The notes beneath the pieces are model-generated. The model made no database searches. It was not told the origin of the DNA and saw only the letters and a list, made by a program, of their open reading frames with translations. Positions 54,096 through 63,312 of a stretch of DNA of 64,000 bases are shown here, one piece after another (position 1 is the stretch's first letter; every line of letters begins with the position of its first letter). The stretch is taken from positions 186,001 through 250,000 of the forward strand of contig CAWFEA010000001.1 of assembly GCA_963814745.1 (NCBI GenBank), written 5' to 3'. A program made the translations under genes and the position numbers. The stretch comes from CAWBRT01 sp963814745. Lineage in GTDB: Bacteria > Acidobacteriota > Terriglobia > Terriglobales > Acidobacteriaceae.

Positions 54096-55403
54096 TCAAA
54101 AACATTGGTCCAGGTTGTCGAGCGTGAGTCCGCTCAACAGCTTGGGATAAAAATCGGTGGACTTCTGCGGCATCACGAGCCCGGCATAACACATGTCGCG
54201 CATCACCGTCAGCGGCACCGGGTTCAGCAGAAACGCCACATTGGCGCCGCTCTTAACTTGCTCGACGGCCTCCTCGGCCGAGCGGAAATAGCGCACGTTT
54301 CGCTGCTCGCGCACCGCCTCCGGCGAAATCCCGAGAATCCTATGCAGCACCAGCTCGTGCAGCATGACCACGTCGAGCTGCCGCTCCAGTGGGGACACGT
54401 CCTTAAGCAGGGCGTCCGCTTTGTCGGCCAGCACCCGGGCAAACACCGCGCCCACCGGGGTCACGACCCTGAAGGTGCCGCTGTTGTTGCCCATCCCTGC
54501 CCACTTCACCAACCGGCCGCGCGTGCTGCGGGCGAAGCGCTTCAACTCGCAGAATTCCTCCAGCCCGTGCATCAGCTTCTGCAGACTGAATCTTTCGAGC
54601 CCGAAAACTACCCGGTGCGTCGGCAACACCACCAGGCCGGGAGAACTCATATTGACCAGCGTCATCATCACGAACTCGTGGGCGGCGTTGCGGTCGTTGG
54701 AATTCGCCCGGCAGGCGTCGCGGTACTCGCGCGCGGTCTCGTAGCGGTGATGACCGTCGGCGATCATCAACCGTTTGTCGCGCATCGCCTCCGCCACCTG
54801 CTCAACAATCTTCGCATCGTCGATACGCCAAAGCAGATTTTCGACGCCGTATTCATCGACCACGCATTCGTCGGCCGCGCGATTCGCCACCGCCGGGCAG
54901 ACGATGTTCTCGACTGTGTTCTCCGCATCTTCGTAGATCATGAAGAGTTGGCCCGCGTGGGTTCGCGTCGCCTGCAGCAGATTGCAGCGGTCCGCCTTGG
55001 GTTTGGCCAGGGTCTGCTCGTGGCGGAAAACAACCCGGTCTTCGTAGTCGTAAATTCTGCCGAGCGCAATCACCCCGGTTCTCAGCACCGGCCGGTCGGG
55101 TTGCGCGGGAGGGGTGAACTTCTGTACGTATACATAAATGCCCGGCGCCGGATCGCGCCGCAGAACCCCGTCGCGCCGGGCCTGCTTGAGGAAATCCGCC
55201 GCCCGCGTGTACACGTTTGATTCTGCGCTATCCCAGGCATCGGCTCTGCCGAGTTCGAAGCGGACCAGGTTATACGGGCTCCGTAGGTAATAGGCTTCCT
55301 GCATCGCCAGCGTGATCTTGTCGTAAGGTTGCGTCAGAACATCAGCCGGCTTCACCTTGGATGAATCGAAACGTAACGCATGAAAAGGTTTGATTTCTGC
55401 CAT
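54096..55403 (-). CDS. DUF1015 family protein
   Basis: A 435-residue protein with the DUF1015 hallmarks: EIKPFHALRFDSSKVKPADV at the start, ADVLTQPYDKITLAMQEAYY, the histidine cluster MIADGHHRYETAREYRDACR and FRVVTPVG later. DUF1015 genes are commonly next to serA and an aminotransferase, as here (88 bases upstream of the aminotransferase), which suggests a serine-related role, but no activity is firmly established in this lineage. It begins the operon DUF1015-aminotransferase-serA. Confidence 0.85.
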   Translation of the reverse strand: MAEIKPFHALRFDSSKVKPADVLTQPYDKITLAMQEAYYLRSPYNLVRFELGRADAWDSAESNVYTRAADFLKQARRDGVLRRDPAPGIYVYVQKFTPPAQPDRPVLRTGVIALGRIYDYEDRVVFRHEQTLAKPKADRCNLLQATRTHAGQLFMIYEDAENTVENIVCPAVANRAADECVVDEYGVENLLWRIDDAKIVEQVAEAMRDKRLMIADGHHRYETAREYRDACRANSNDRNAAHEFVMMTLVNMSSPGLVVLPTHRVVFGLERFSLQKLMHGLEEFCELKRFARSTRGRLVKWAGMGNNSGTFRVVTPVGAVFARVLADKADALLKDVSPLERQLDVVMLHELVLHRILGISPEAVREQRNVRYFRSAEEAVEQVKSGANVAFLLNPVPLTVMRDMCYAGLVMPQKSTDFYPKLLSGLTLDNLDQCF

Positions 55404-55928
55404 CGATTGGTCCTGTGCGGTAGAAAACCAGTCCCGGAAAACAATTCCTGCTACCGCTAAGCTTGGAGAATTTATTCAACCCCGCCACCCCGGCGGAGAC
55501 TGTAACAAGACGGTGCGACTGAGAGGTTAGTTCACCAGCGTGATGCGCCGTTGCGGTAATGGCAACACGATCGGCAACACGATCGACATCCCGGCGCGGC
55601 CGAGCAGAGACAAAGCCTATGGAAGGAACACCGCATAATTAAAATTACCACGCGAGGGGCTGGACGCGCACCCCCATTCAGGAAAAACGTTCAGAAAAAA
55701 CGGAATCCCCGGCAGAGGCCGGCGATCCATCGGCCGCCAAGACGCGCCCGCCAAAATACCCCCGCCAAAATAAAAGAGATGCCGCGGAAAACGGCATCTC
55801 TGGTGAATACTCAAGATAAGACAGACTTCATTTACTTCACTTAGCTCACTCGGACGTTCGAAGCCGTGGCACCGGCTTTCGGGCCGGAGCGCTTCCAACC
55901 CCGCCCCGCAAACGCCTCGGCTCGTTGG
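55404..55928. other. 525-base gap between divergent and convergent operons
   Basis: Contains the start region of the serine operon and the terminator of the transporter gene; no gene is seen. Short repeats such as GGCAACACGATCG occur twice around 55560. Confidence 0.5.
55775..55801 (-). terminator. Rho-independent terminator after the MHS transporter gene
   Basis: Ten-base perfect stem AGAGATGCCG (55775-55784) / CGGCATCTCT (55792-55801), loop of seven. On the minus strand it is followed by TTTATTTT. Confidence 0.8.
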
Positions 55929-57257
55929 CTACGACGATACGTCCTTCTTTTTAAAGGTCTCCTCGGAGAAGATCACCGAGATAACGGTAATAATCACGAA
56001 GGAGATCATGTAGAGCGACACCGGCCACGACTTGTTGCTTGCCCACGCCAGCAGCGCGGTCGCAACCGGAAGAGCCATGCCGCCGGCAAAAATCGATGCA
56101 AACTGGTAACCGAGCGAGGCGCCGCTGTAGCGCACCTTCGCCGGGAACAGCTCGGCAAAGAAGCTCGCCTGCGGCCCGTACATCGCCGAGTGGCCCAGTT
56201 GGCCAATCAGGATGATGGCCGCCCAGGCCCAATAAATATTCCCCACAGCCTTGTCCAACATCCAGAAGAACGGGAACGACAGCACGCCGCACATGCAGGC
56301 GCCAAACATGTACACGGCGCGCCGCCCGATTTTGTCGGAAATCCAGCCGTAGAACGGCATCATGGCCAAGCCAATGGCGTAGTTGATGGTCAAGGCCGGC
56401 AGCAATGCCTGCCGGCTGAGCTTCAGCGCGGTCACGGCGTAAGTGAGCGAGAACACGGTGATGATGTAGTACAAGCCGTTTTCGGCGAAGCGCATGCCCA
56501 TGGCAAGCAGCAGGTTCTTCGGGTGATCCTTAATGGCCTGAATCACCGGCATCTTGACCTCAGCCTTCTCTTCCTTGATTTTTTGGAAGGCAGGCGATTC
56601 GGCGATGGCCATCCGCACCCAGATGCCGATCGCGACCAGCACGATGCTGAACAAAAACGGCAGGCGCCAGCCCCAGGAGAGAAACTGAGCGTCGCTCAAC
56701 TTGCTGTTCGCCATCCAGAAAGCGAAGACCGAGAGCAGTCCGCCAACCATCGCGCCGGTCTGCGGGAAAGAGCCGAAGAAACCACGGCGGCCCGCCGGCG
56801 CATGCTCGACCGCCATTAAGACGGCTCCGCCCCACTCGCCGCCAAGTCCAATACCCTGGCAGACGCGCATCAAAGTCAGCAGGATGGGAGCCCAAACCCC
56901 GACTTGGCCATAGGTCGGCAGGCACCCGATCAGAGTCGAGGAAACGCCCATGAACAGCAGCGTGATGTAGAGCATCTGCTTGCGGCCGATACGGTCGCCG
57001 AAATGGCCGAAGACGACGCCGGCGAACGGGCGGGCAACGAAGCCGATGGTGTAAGTGCTAAAGGCGAGCAGAGTGCCCACCAGCGGGTCAAACTTCGGGA
57101 AAAATAGCTTGGGAAAGACCAGGGCCGCGGCCGTGCCGTACAAGAAATAGTCATACCATTCAATCGAGGTGCCGATGAGGCTGGCAAATGCCACCTTGGC
57201 GAACTGAGGCTTCAGGTGAGCATCCGCCGGCGACCCCACGGTAGTTTGCTGTGCCAT
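55929..57257 (-). CDS. MFS transporter, metabolite:H+ symporter (MHS) family
   Basis: A 442-residue 12-span permease from ATG 57257 (GGAGGAATTCAAG upstream). Family motifs: TSIEWYDYFLYGTAAALVF near residue 30, FGHFGDRIGRKQML, GIGLGGEWGGAVLMAVEHAP, and SDKIGRRAVYM in the second half. MHS symporters take up carboxylates such as alpha-ketoglutarate, shikimate, dicarboxylates or proline/betaine. Co-transcription with ketone-body genes suggests import of 3-hydroxybutyrate or acetoacetate; that is inference. It is 77 bases downstream of the dehydrogenase gene. Confidence 0.85.
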   Translation of the reverse strand: MAQQTTVGSPADAHLKPQFAKVAFASLIGTSIEWYDYFLYGTAAALVFPKLFFPKFDPLVGTLLAFSTYTIGFVARPFAGVVFGHFGDRIGRKQMLYITLLFMGVSSTLIGCLPTYGQVGVWAPILLTLMRVCQGIGLGGEWGGAVLMAVEHAPAGRRGFFGSFPQTGAMVGGLLSVFAFWMANSKLSDAQFLSWGWRLPFLFSIVLVAIGIWVRMAIAESPAFQKIKEEKAEVKMPVIQAIKDHPKNLLLAMGMRFAENGLYYIITVFSLTYAVTALKLSRQALLPALTINYAIGLAMMPFYGWISDKIGRRAVYMFGACMCGVLSFPFFWMLDKAVGNIYWAWAAIILIGQLGHSAMYGPQASFFAELFPAKVRYSGASLGYQFASIFAGGMALPVATALLAWASNKSWPVSLYMISFVIITVISVIFSEETFKKKDVSS

Positions 57258-57333
57258 CTTGAATTCCTCCGAGTGCGTTTGGCGAACTGTGCAGCCACCC
57301 GCGGGTTGGTAAAAGTTTGCTCGCGGACAAGAC

Positions 57334-58116
57334 CTATTGCGCCGTCCAGCCGCCGTCGTTTGAAATAGGAACACCAGTCATGTTCTGAGCCGCGTCACTG
57401 CAAAGGAAAACTGCGATCGCCGCTATCTCCTCGACGCTGGTGAACTTCCCCGAGGGTTCTTTTTCGATGAGCAGTTCACGCTCGGCCTGCGGCAACGGCA
57501 CGCCTGCCTTCTCCGCTTTCATTTCGATCTGCTTCTGAACCAGTGGCGTCAGCACCCACCCGGGACAGATGGCGTTGCAGGTTATACCCTTGCCCGCGTT
57601 CTCCAGGGCCACCACCTTGGTCATTCCCATCACCCCGTGCTTGGCCGAGACATAAGCCACCTTGTTGACGGAAGCCACCAGGCCGTGAGCTGAAGCAATG
57701 TTGACGATGCGCCCCCAGCCACGCGCCTGCATGCCGGGCAGAGCCGCGCGGATGGTGTGAAAAGCCGAGCACAAGTTGATTGCAATGATGGCGTTCCAGC
57801 GTTCGACAGGGAAGCTCTCCACCGGCGAAACGTGCTGGATCCCCGCGTTGTTGACCAGGATGTCCACTTTACCCAAGCGCTTCTCGGCGTCGGCGACCAG
57901 TTGCGCGCACTGCTCGCCTTGGGAGAGGTCGGCGCCGTTGTAAAGCGCCGTCACGGCAAATTCTTTTTCCATCCCGGCGCGTATCTTTTCGATCTCGCAG
58001 GGATCGCCAAACCCATTCAGCATAATGTCGCAACCCTCGGCCGCCAGCGCCTGCGCAATGCCCAGGCCGATTCCACTGGTCGAACCGGTAACGATTGCCA
58101 CACGTCCTTTCAGCAT
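57334..58116 (-). CDS. bdhA: 3-hydroxybutyrate dehydrogenase
   Basis: A 260-residue short-chain dehydrogenase oxidising (R)-3-hydroxybutyrate to acetoacetate with NAD. It shows GSTSGIGLGIAQALAAEG at residues 11-28, LVNNAGIQHVSPVESFPVER (NNAG and the Gln-His typical of this enzyme), the YxxxK active site in YVSAKHGVMGMTK, and the C-terminal ITCNAICPGWVLTPLVQKQI block. It forms an operon with the transporter and follows the CoA-transferase genes by about 220 bases. Confidence 0.9.
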   Translation of the reverse strand: MLKGRVAIVTGSTSGIGLGIAQALAAEGCDIMLNGFGDPCEIEKIRAGMEKEFAVTALYNGADLSQGEQCAQLVADAEKRLGKVDILVNNAGIQHVSPVESFPVERWNAIIAINLCSAFHTIRAALPGMQARGWGRIVNIASAHGLVASVNKVAYVSAKHGVMGMTKVVALENAGKGITCNAICPGWVLTPLVQKQIEMKAEKAGVPLPQAERELLIEKEPSGKFTSVEEIAAIAVFLCSDAAQNMTGVPISNDGGWTAQ

Positions 58117-58339
58117 AGAAATTCTCCTCCGCTCCTTTGGCCGAATCTCGAAAGTTCACCCATTTGGGCCCTACTTACGTCTTGCTATCTTGAAAAATTA
58201 CAGGGAAACCCGACTGCCCGGACAAACCCAAACGAGACCCCAACCCGCTCTCTGAACTGCGTGAAACCGCATACCTGCGCTGTCCGCCTCTTCCGGAGAG
58301 GACCAGGCGAGCAGCGGACGATGTGATCGCCGGCCGACG

Positions 58340-59023
58340 CTAATTGACGGCAGCCTTGGCAGCCTTGTCATCGCTGATCGCCATCACCGGAACGTTTTCC
58401 GGAACGATCAGCTTCGCTTGGGTCGCCGCAACTACCTGCTCCACCGTAACGCCCGGCGCAACTTCCTTCAGCACCAATCCCTGTTCGGTCGGCTCAATCA
58501 CTGCCAACTCGGTGACGATGAGACTAACCCGGCGTACCGAGGTCAGCGGCAGAGTGCATTTCTTCAGGATTTTCGGCTTGCCCTTGGCGGTGTGGGTCAT
58601 GGCGACGATCACGCGCTTGGCGCCGCTCACCAGATCCATGGCGCCACCCATGCCCGGAACCATCTTGCCGGGCACGATCCAGTTGGCCAACTGCCCCGCC
58701 TCGTCGACCTCCAGGCCGCCGAGGACGGTGATATCGAGATGCCCGCCCCGGATCAACCCGAACGAGAGGGCGCTATCAATGCTGGCGGCGCCGGGAATGG
58801 CCCCCACATATCCTCCTCCCGCATCCGTCAGCGAGGGATCTTCCATGCCCTGGCCCGGAACCTGAGCCATACCGATAATGCCGTTCTCCGACTGGAAGTA
58901 GACTTCCATCTCCGGCGGCAGATATTGGGGCACCATGGTCGGCAGACCAATTCCGAGATTGACCAGGTTCCCATCCCTGAGTTCGAGCGCCACGCGCTTG
59001 GCGATAACAACTTTATCTTCCAT
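58340..59023 (-). CDS. scoB: 3-oxoacid CoA-transferase subunit B
   Basis: A 227-residue beta subunit of the succinyl-CoA:acetoacetate type. Features: NLVNLGIGLPTMVPQYLPPE near the N-terminus, the catalytic glutamate in FQSENGIIGMAQVPGQGMED, and GAMDLVSGAKRVIVAMTHTA. The ATG at 59023 overlaps the subunit A stop by 11 bases, ensuring paired synthesis. It activates acetoacetate to acetoacetyl-CoA for the thiolase encoded nearby. Confidence 0.92.
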   Translation of the reverse strand: MEDKVVIAKRVALELRDGNLVNLGIGLPTMVPQYLPPEMEVYFQSENGIIGMAQVPGQGMEDPSLTDAGGGYVGAIPGAASIDSALSFGLIRGGHLDITVLGGLEVDEAGQLANWIVPGKMVPGMGGAMDLVSGAKRVIVAMTHTAKGKPKILKKCTLPLTSVRRVSLIVTELAVIEPTEQGLVLKEVAPGVTVEQVVAATQAKLIVPENVPVMAISDDKAAKAAVN

Positions 59024-59684
59024 ATGCTCGCTGCCCCCTTTCAATCAGGTAGTCCACCACCGGAAACGGCGTGGCAACCGCGTCTGGAGAGATCATTCCC
59101 ACCGGCACGATGTGCTCCGGCTCGGCGATCACCTTGTCCGCCGCCATCGCCATCACCACATTGAAGTTACGGGCAGTCAAAGTGTATTCAAGATTGCCCC
59201 GGTAATCGGAGCGATGGGCCGCCAAAAGGGCAAAGTCTGCCCGTAGCGGAGCCTCCACCAGAAACATCTTGCCTTCTACTTCGAGGGTCTGTTTTCCTTC
59301 CGCCACGGTCGTGCCGAATCCAGTCGGGGTCAATACCCCGCCCAAACCGAAACCACCGGCGCGGATGCGCTCGGCCAGCGTCCCCTGAGGAACCAGCGTC
59401 ACTTCGGTTTCACCGGCAATCATCTGCCGGCCCGTTTCAGGGTTAAGGCCGATATGACTGGCGATGAGTTTTCGAATCAGCTTGGCATCAATGAGTTTAC
59501 CGATGCCCCAGCCAGGTTTTCCGGTATCATTGCAGATAACGGTCAGGTTCTTGCGTTCCTGCCGAACCAGCTCGTCGATGATGCGATGGGGTGAGCCAAC
59601 ACCCATAAACCCACCGATCATCAGAGAAGCGCCGTCGGGAATCATCTCGACCGCGCGTGTGCAGCTGATCGCTTTTTGTTGCAT
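59013..59684 (-). CDS. scoA: 3-oxoacid CoA-transferase subunit A
   Basis: A 223-residue alpha subunit. It has IPDGASLMIGGFMGVGSPHR at residues 16-35, LVPQGTLAERIRAGGFGLGG and GFGTTVAEGKQTLEVEGKMF, the standard alpha-subunit blocks. ATG 59684 follows AAGGGGAGTTGCTG. It is the first gene of the leftward ketone-body operon; the thiolase gene is divergent 556 bases away. Confidence 0.92.
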   Translation of the reverse strand: MQQKAISCTRAVEMIPDGASLMIGGFMGVGSPHRIIDELVRQERKNLTVICNDTGKPGWGIGKLIDAKLIRKLIASHIGLNPETGRQMIAGETEVTLVPQGTLAERIRAGGFGLGGVLTPTGFGTTVAEGKQTLEVEGKMFLVEAPLRADFALLAAHRSDYRGNLEYTLTARNFNVVMAMAADKVIAEPEHIVPVGMISPDAVATPFPVVDYLIERGQRAYGR

Positions 59685-60240
59685 CAGCAACTCCCCTTGA
59701 ATGAATTAGCGTTCAAGATAAATACATAACAAATAATCGGGCGATTAGTTATACCCCAATTTCGGATTAATGTCTAAGAATTGCGCTCTGAACCTCAGAA
59801 ATCGCAGCTCAATGTTAAGAACTCTCTTTAGTAGATCTTTAGTGCTATGACGATGCGAACAGCGGCGGCCTGCCGTGGTTTTGGGGCGTGCTGTGTTCTT
59901 ATTGCCGGCCCGGCATTCTTTGGCAATTTGCTTTGTCTGTACCCTGACATCGGACGAAGCCTACCGCCTAGAGCCTGTTATTAACTTGAAAAGCAAGTCA
60001 TTGATTTCAAGCGAGTTGCGCGATTTACGATCGGCACAAATGGCGTTGTAACCGACTGAGTACAAGGCGTTTGCGAGAGTTAATAACAGGCTCTAGGCAT
60101 AACCAACGTCTGGCCGGGCGCGGACAGAATTGCCGTTAAGCCGCCTCAACTTGCATCTCAGAAAAGAAAATATTCTTTGCCATTGATCGCCGCTGTGGGT
60201 TAGCTTCTTTGCAATCACTTCCGGGCGAGGAGAAGCAATC
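59685..60240. other. 556-base divergent gap with a MITE-like insertion
   Basis: Holds promoters of the CoA-transferase operon and the thiolase gene and the 133-base element listed separately. No protein gene is recognised. Confidence 0.6.
59966..60098. mobile_element. MITE-like element with 21-base perfect inverted ends
   Basis: GCCTAGAGCCTGTTATTAAC plus T at 59966-59986 is exactly inverted at 60078-60098. The core ends GAGCCTGTTATTAACT are flanked by CCTA and TAGG, consistent with TA duplication at a CTAG target, as for IS5/IS427-type elements. The 91-base interior has no ORF, so it needs a transposase in trans. Confidence 0.8.
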
Positions 60241-61449
60241 ATGTCCCAGCCTATTTACATCGCGGGCTACCATCAGTCCAAATTTGGCAAGCTGATGGCG
60301 ATGACCGTCCCTGAAATCGTCGCCAACGCGGTCAGCGGAGTCTGCCATGAAATCGACGTACCGGCCTCGGTTCTGGACGTTGCTTCGGTGGGTTCGGCGT
60401 GCAACTTCACGCTCAATCGCCAAGGCCTGCTTGCCGGACTGGTGGCGTCGGTGCCCGGCATGGAAGGCAAGCCGATTGAGTCGGTTGAAAATGCCTGTGC
60501 TTCCGGCGGCCAAGCCGTGCTCTCGGTGATCTATAAGCTGCTGGGCGGTCTCGGCGATGTGGGAGTCGCCGTCGGATACGAGAAGATGCGCGACCACGAC
60601 GGCAAAATGGACGGCAAATTGATCGGCGACGTTCTCGGATACTTCTCGCACCCCGACGACCGCGGCGGCAAGGTCTTTGTCTTCCCTCATCTCTTCGCCG
60701 AAATCATGCAGTGCTACCTGCAAGCGCACGGCGCCAGCGAGGCCGATCTGGCGCGCATCGCCGTCGCCGAATACGCGAACGCCAAACATAATCCTTATGC
60801 GCAGATGAACAAAGTCCAGATCACCGTCGAGCAGGCGCTCAAAATCGAAGGCATGAATCGCTATCTGGTGGAAGGCTTGCCGCTGAAGACTTACGACTGC
60901 TCGCAGATCACCGACGGCTATGCGGCGCTGATTCTTGCCACCGGGGAAGGGCTGCGCAAGCTAGGCGTAGCCAAGGCGGATGCGGTCGAAATCGCCGGCT
61001 ATGCGCAGGCCACCGACCCGCTGTCGAAGCACGGGCGCGACGTCCTGCGGCCTGCCGGAGCTTACCAGGCAATGAAGAAAGCGTATGCGATGGCGGGCGC
61101 CAGCCCAGCCGACGTGAACGTGGCGGAGATTCACGACTGCTTCACCGTGGCGGCCGCCCTCGGCACGGAGGTTATCGGCAAGGCCGCGCCCGGCAAGGGC
61201 GCGCGCTATTGGATCGACGGCAAGGCAGCGGTCGACGGGGAGTGCGGCATTAACCTCTCCGGCGGACTGATCGCCAAAGGCCATCCGGTTGGCGCCACCG
61301 GAATTTCCATGCTCGGATTTTCCTATTGGCAGTTGCAGGGCCTGGCTCCCAAGGGTATCCAGAAGCAGGACGCCAAGCTGGCTGCCACCTTCAATATCGG
61401 CGGCGCGCTCTGCGCATCGGTCTGCACCGTGCTCCGCAACCCGGGCTAA
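60241..61449 (+). CDS. Thiolase (acetyl-CoA acetyltransferase/SCP-x type)
   Basis: A 402-residue thiolase: nucleophile cysteine in ESVENACASGGQAVLSVIYK near residue 88, histidine in NVAEIHDCFTVAAALGTEVI, and the C-terminal GGLIAKGHPVGATGISMLGF. It lacks the classical second active-site cysteine block and follows the SCP-x-like subfamily plan. In this context it would split acetoacetyl-CoA into two acetyl-CoA, completing 3-hydroxybutyrate use; a degradative thiolase for other acyl-CoAs is possible. GGCGAGGAGAAG lies nine bases before the ATG. Confidence 0.85.
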   Translation: MSQPIYIAGYHQSKFGKLMAMTVPEIVANAVSGVCHEIDVPASVLDVASVGSACNFTLNRQGLLAGLVASVPGMEGKPIESVENACASGGQAVLSVIYKLLGGLGDVGVAVGYEKMRDHDGKMDGKLIGDVLGYFSHPDDRGGKVFVFPHLFAEIMQCYLQAHGASEADLARIAVAEYANAKHNPYAQMNKVQITVEQALKIEGMNRYLVEGLPLKTYDCSQITDGYAALILATGEGLRKLGVAKADAVEIAGYAQATDPLSKHGRDVLRPAGAYQAMKKAYAMAGASPADVNVAEIHDCFTVAAALGTEVIGKAAPGKGARYWIDGKAAVDGECGINLSGGLIAKGHPVGATGISMLGFSYWQLQGLAPKGIQKQDAKLAATFNIGGALCASVCTVLRNPG

Positions 61450-61806
61450 AGCACCGTCCTGCGAGTGTAGGAGTTCTGGCCACGATCACAAGATGACTCG
61501 CGCGCAAGTGTCATCCAGAAGCAACACAGAGCCGAAGCATCTGCCCGGTTCGATCGTTCTACGATGAATTTGCGCAACGCCACTTAAGTGTCGCCAACCT
61601 TAATCCCGAATCAAGGTAACAGCTTGCCCGCTTTCGGCACCATGCGTGGGGAAAATGTGGGCTCCTTGAGGATCTGGCCCGCCCCGCCAGAACTCAAGAA
61701 TCCGTCACCGATGAGCTGAATTCCCTCGTCTCCAGTGTAAGAATAGAGAGAAAGCACCGATAGCGGATGTCGTGCATGGTCCAATTTCAAGGACGAGGTG
61801 TGAAAC
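61450..61806. other. 357-base gap before the dehydratase genes
   Basis: No gene. A weak half-copy of repeat family A may lie at about 61508-61545 (GTCATCC ... CCGAAGCATCTGC). The promoter of the dehydratase operon should be here. Confidence 0.45.
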
Positions 61807-62112
61807 GTGAAAGAACTCAGCGACCTGACGGCGGGAAAAACCGCACTCGTACTCGACCAGAAGGACAACGTGGCGATCGCCTTGACTGACCTGGCTGCCG
61901 GCGACACTTGCACGGTGGCCGAGGACGGGGGGAAGAAGTACGAAGCGACGGTCATCGAGAAGATTGCCTTCGGCCACAAGTTCGCGCTCGCCGATCTGGC
62001 GCCGGATGCGCCCGTTTACAAGTATGGCGAGGAGATTGGCAAGACGAAGGTCGCCGTCAAAAAGGGCGCCTGGATCCACATTCATAACCTGTATTGCGAG
62101 AGAGGAATGTAG
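61807..62112 (+). CDS. UxaA-family dehydratase small subunit (SAF domain)
   Basis: A 101-residue protein from GTG 61807. The SAF-domain signature LDQKDNVAIALTDLAAGDTC and the histidine block FGHKFALADLAPDAPVYKYG are present, with GAWIHIHNLYCERGM at the end. In single-chain altronate dehydratase UxaA this is the N-terminal domain; here it is a separate subunit, as in the two-gene sulfolactate lyase SuyAB and some sugar-acid dehydratases. It binds the substrate near the metal held by the large subunit. The large-subunit gene follows after three bases. Confidence 0.88.
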   Translation: MKELSDLTAGKTALVLDQKDNVAIALTDLAAGDTCTVAEDGGKKYEATVIEKIAFGHKFALADLAPDAPVYKYGEEIGKTKVAVKKGAWIHIHNLYCERGM

Positions 62113-62115
62113 GCC

Positions 62116-63285
62116 ATGGGAGACAAATTTTTCGGTTTCAGAAGAGAGAACGGTGGGGTTGGAGTGCGCAACCTGATCGCCATCATTCCCTCGGTTTTCT
62201 GCTCGGCTAAAGTTGCGCAACGAATCGCCCAGAGCGTTCCGGGCACGGTGCACTTCTCGCATCCGGTGGGATGCAGCCAGGTGGGCGAGGACCTTGAGAT
62301 CACCGCCAAAACGCTGATCGGAATCGGCCGCAATCCGAACTTCGCGGGCGTAGTCGTCGTTGGCTTGGGATGCGAACGATTCACCCCGCGCGAATTGTTC
62401 GCCGGCATTGCGCCGACGGGAAAGCGGCTGGAGATGGTCGTCATCCAGGACGAAGGGGATTCCATCAAGGCAATTGACATCGGAACGCGCCACGCTCGCC
62501 AAATGCAGCAGGCCGTCTCGCAGGAGCGCCGGGTGGAGGCGGACGCGAGCGAACTGATGATCGGCCTGAACTGCGGCGGCTCGGATACGACCTCGGGCCT
62601 GGTGGCCAATCCCGCGCTCGGCATCGCCTCCGATAAGCTGGTGGCGCAGGGCGGATCATCGATTTTGACGGAGCTGACCGAACTGCTGGGCACGGAGCAC
62701 ATCCTGGCTCGCCGCGCCGTCAACCCGCAAGTGGCCGCCGATATCCTCCGTGTGATTGGCAACATGGAAGAGCGGCTCAAGCAGCAGACGCGCCACTCCA
62801 GCAACGCCAAGCGAAAGAACCTGATCTCGACCGGCAACTACGACGGCGGACTTTCTAGCGTGGTCGAAAAGTCGCTCGGCGGCATGAAGAAGTCGGGAAA
62901 CGCGCAGTTCGTCGAAGTTTTTGCTTACGGCGACGCGCCTACAAAAAAGGGCCTGCTGCTGCTCGACGGCCCGGGGCACGACGGCGAAGTCACCACCGGA
63001 CAGGCGGCGGCGGGCGCGCAGATCGTCTGCTTCCCCACGGGCAGAGGCACACCCTCGGGGTTCCCAGGCGTGCCGGTGATCAAGATTACCGGCAATCCGC
63101 GCACCTTCCAGCGCATGAGGGAGAACATCGACATCAACGCCGGCGCAGTCATCACCGGCGAAAAATCACTCCAGGAAGTGGGCGAGGAAATTTACCAGGA
63201 GATCCTGGCCGTGGCCAGCGGCAAGCTGTCGAAGGCCGAAGCGCTCGGCCACGACGAACAGTTCTGCATCACGCGCGTGCCGTGA
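62116..63285 (+). CDS. UxaA-family dehydratase/lyase large subunit
   Basis: A 389-residue protein with RRENGGVGVRNLIAIIPSVF at the N-terminus, cysteine-containing blocks HPVGCSQVGEDLE, VVVVGLGCERF and LMIGLNCGGSDTTSGLVANP, and the end block VPVIKITGNPRTFQRMRENI. The family comprises altronate and galactarate dehydratases and (R)-sulfolactate sulfo-lyase; all use an iron centre. The substrate here cannot be told from sequence. It is co-transcribed with the small subunit only, with no sugar-acid kinase or aldolase beside it. Confidence 0.88.
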   Translation: MGDKFFGFRRENGGVGVRNLIAIIPSVFCSAKVAQRIAQSVPGTVHFSHPVGCSQVGEDLEITAKTLIGIGRNPNFAGVVVVGLGCERFTPRELFAGIAPTGKRLEMVVIQDEGDSIKAIDIGTRHARQMQQAVSQERRVEADASELMIGLNCGGSDTTSGLVANPALGIASDKLVAQGGSSILTELTELLGTEHILARRAVNPQVAADILRVIGNMEERLKQQTRHSSNAKRKNLISTGNYDGGLSSVVEKSLGGMKKSGNAQFVEVFAYGDAPTKKGLLLLDGPGHDGEVTTGQAAAGAQIVCFPTGRGTPSGFPGVPVIKITGNPRTFQRMRENIDINAGAVITGEKSLQEVGEEIYQEILAVASGKLSKAEALGHDEQFCITRVP

Positions 63286-63312
63286 AGGGAAGCGCCTGGA
63301 TTTCGTTCCAGT

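Noticed and set aside
61508..61545. Half-copy of repeat family A
   Set aside because: Only partial similarity to the left arm and no right arm; too weak to list as a repeat.
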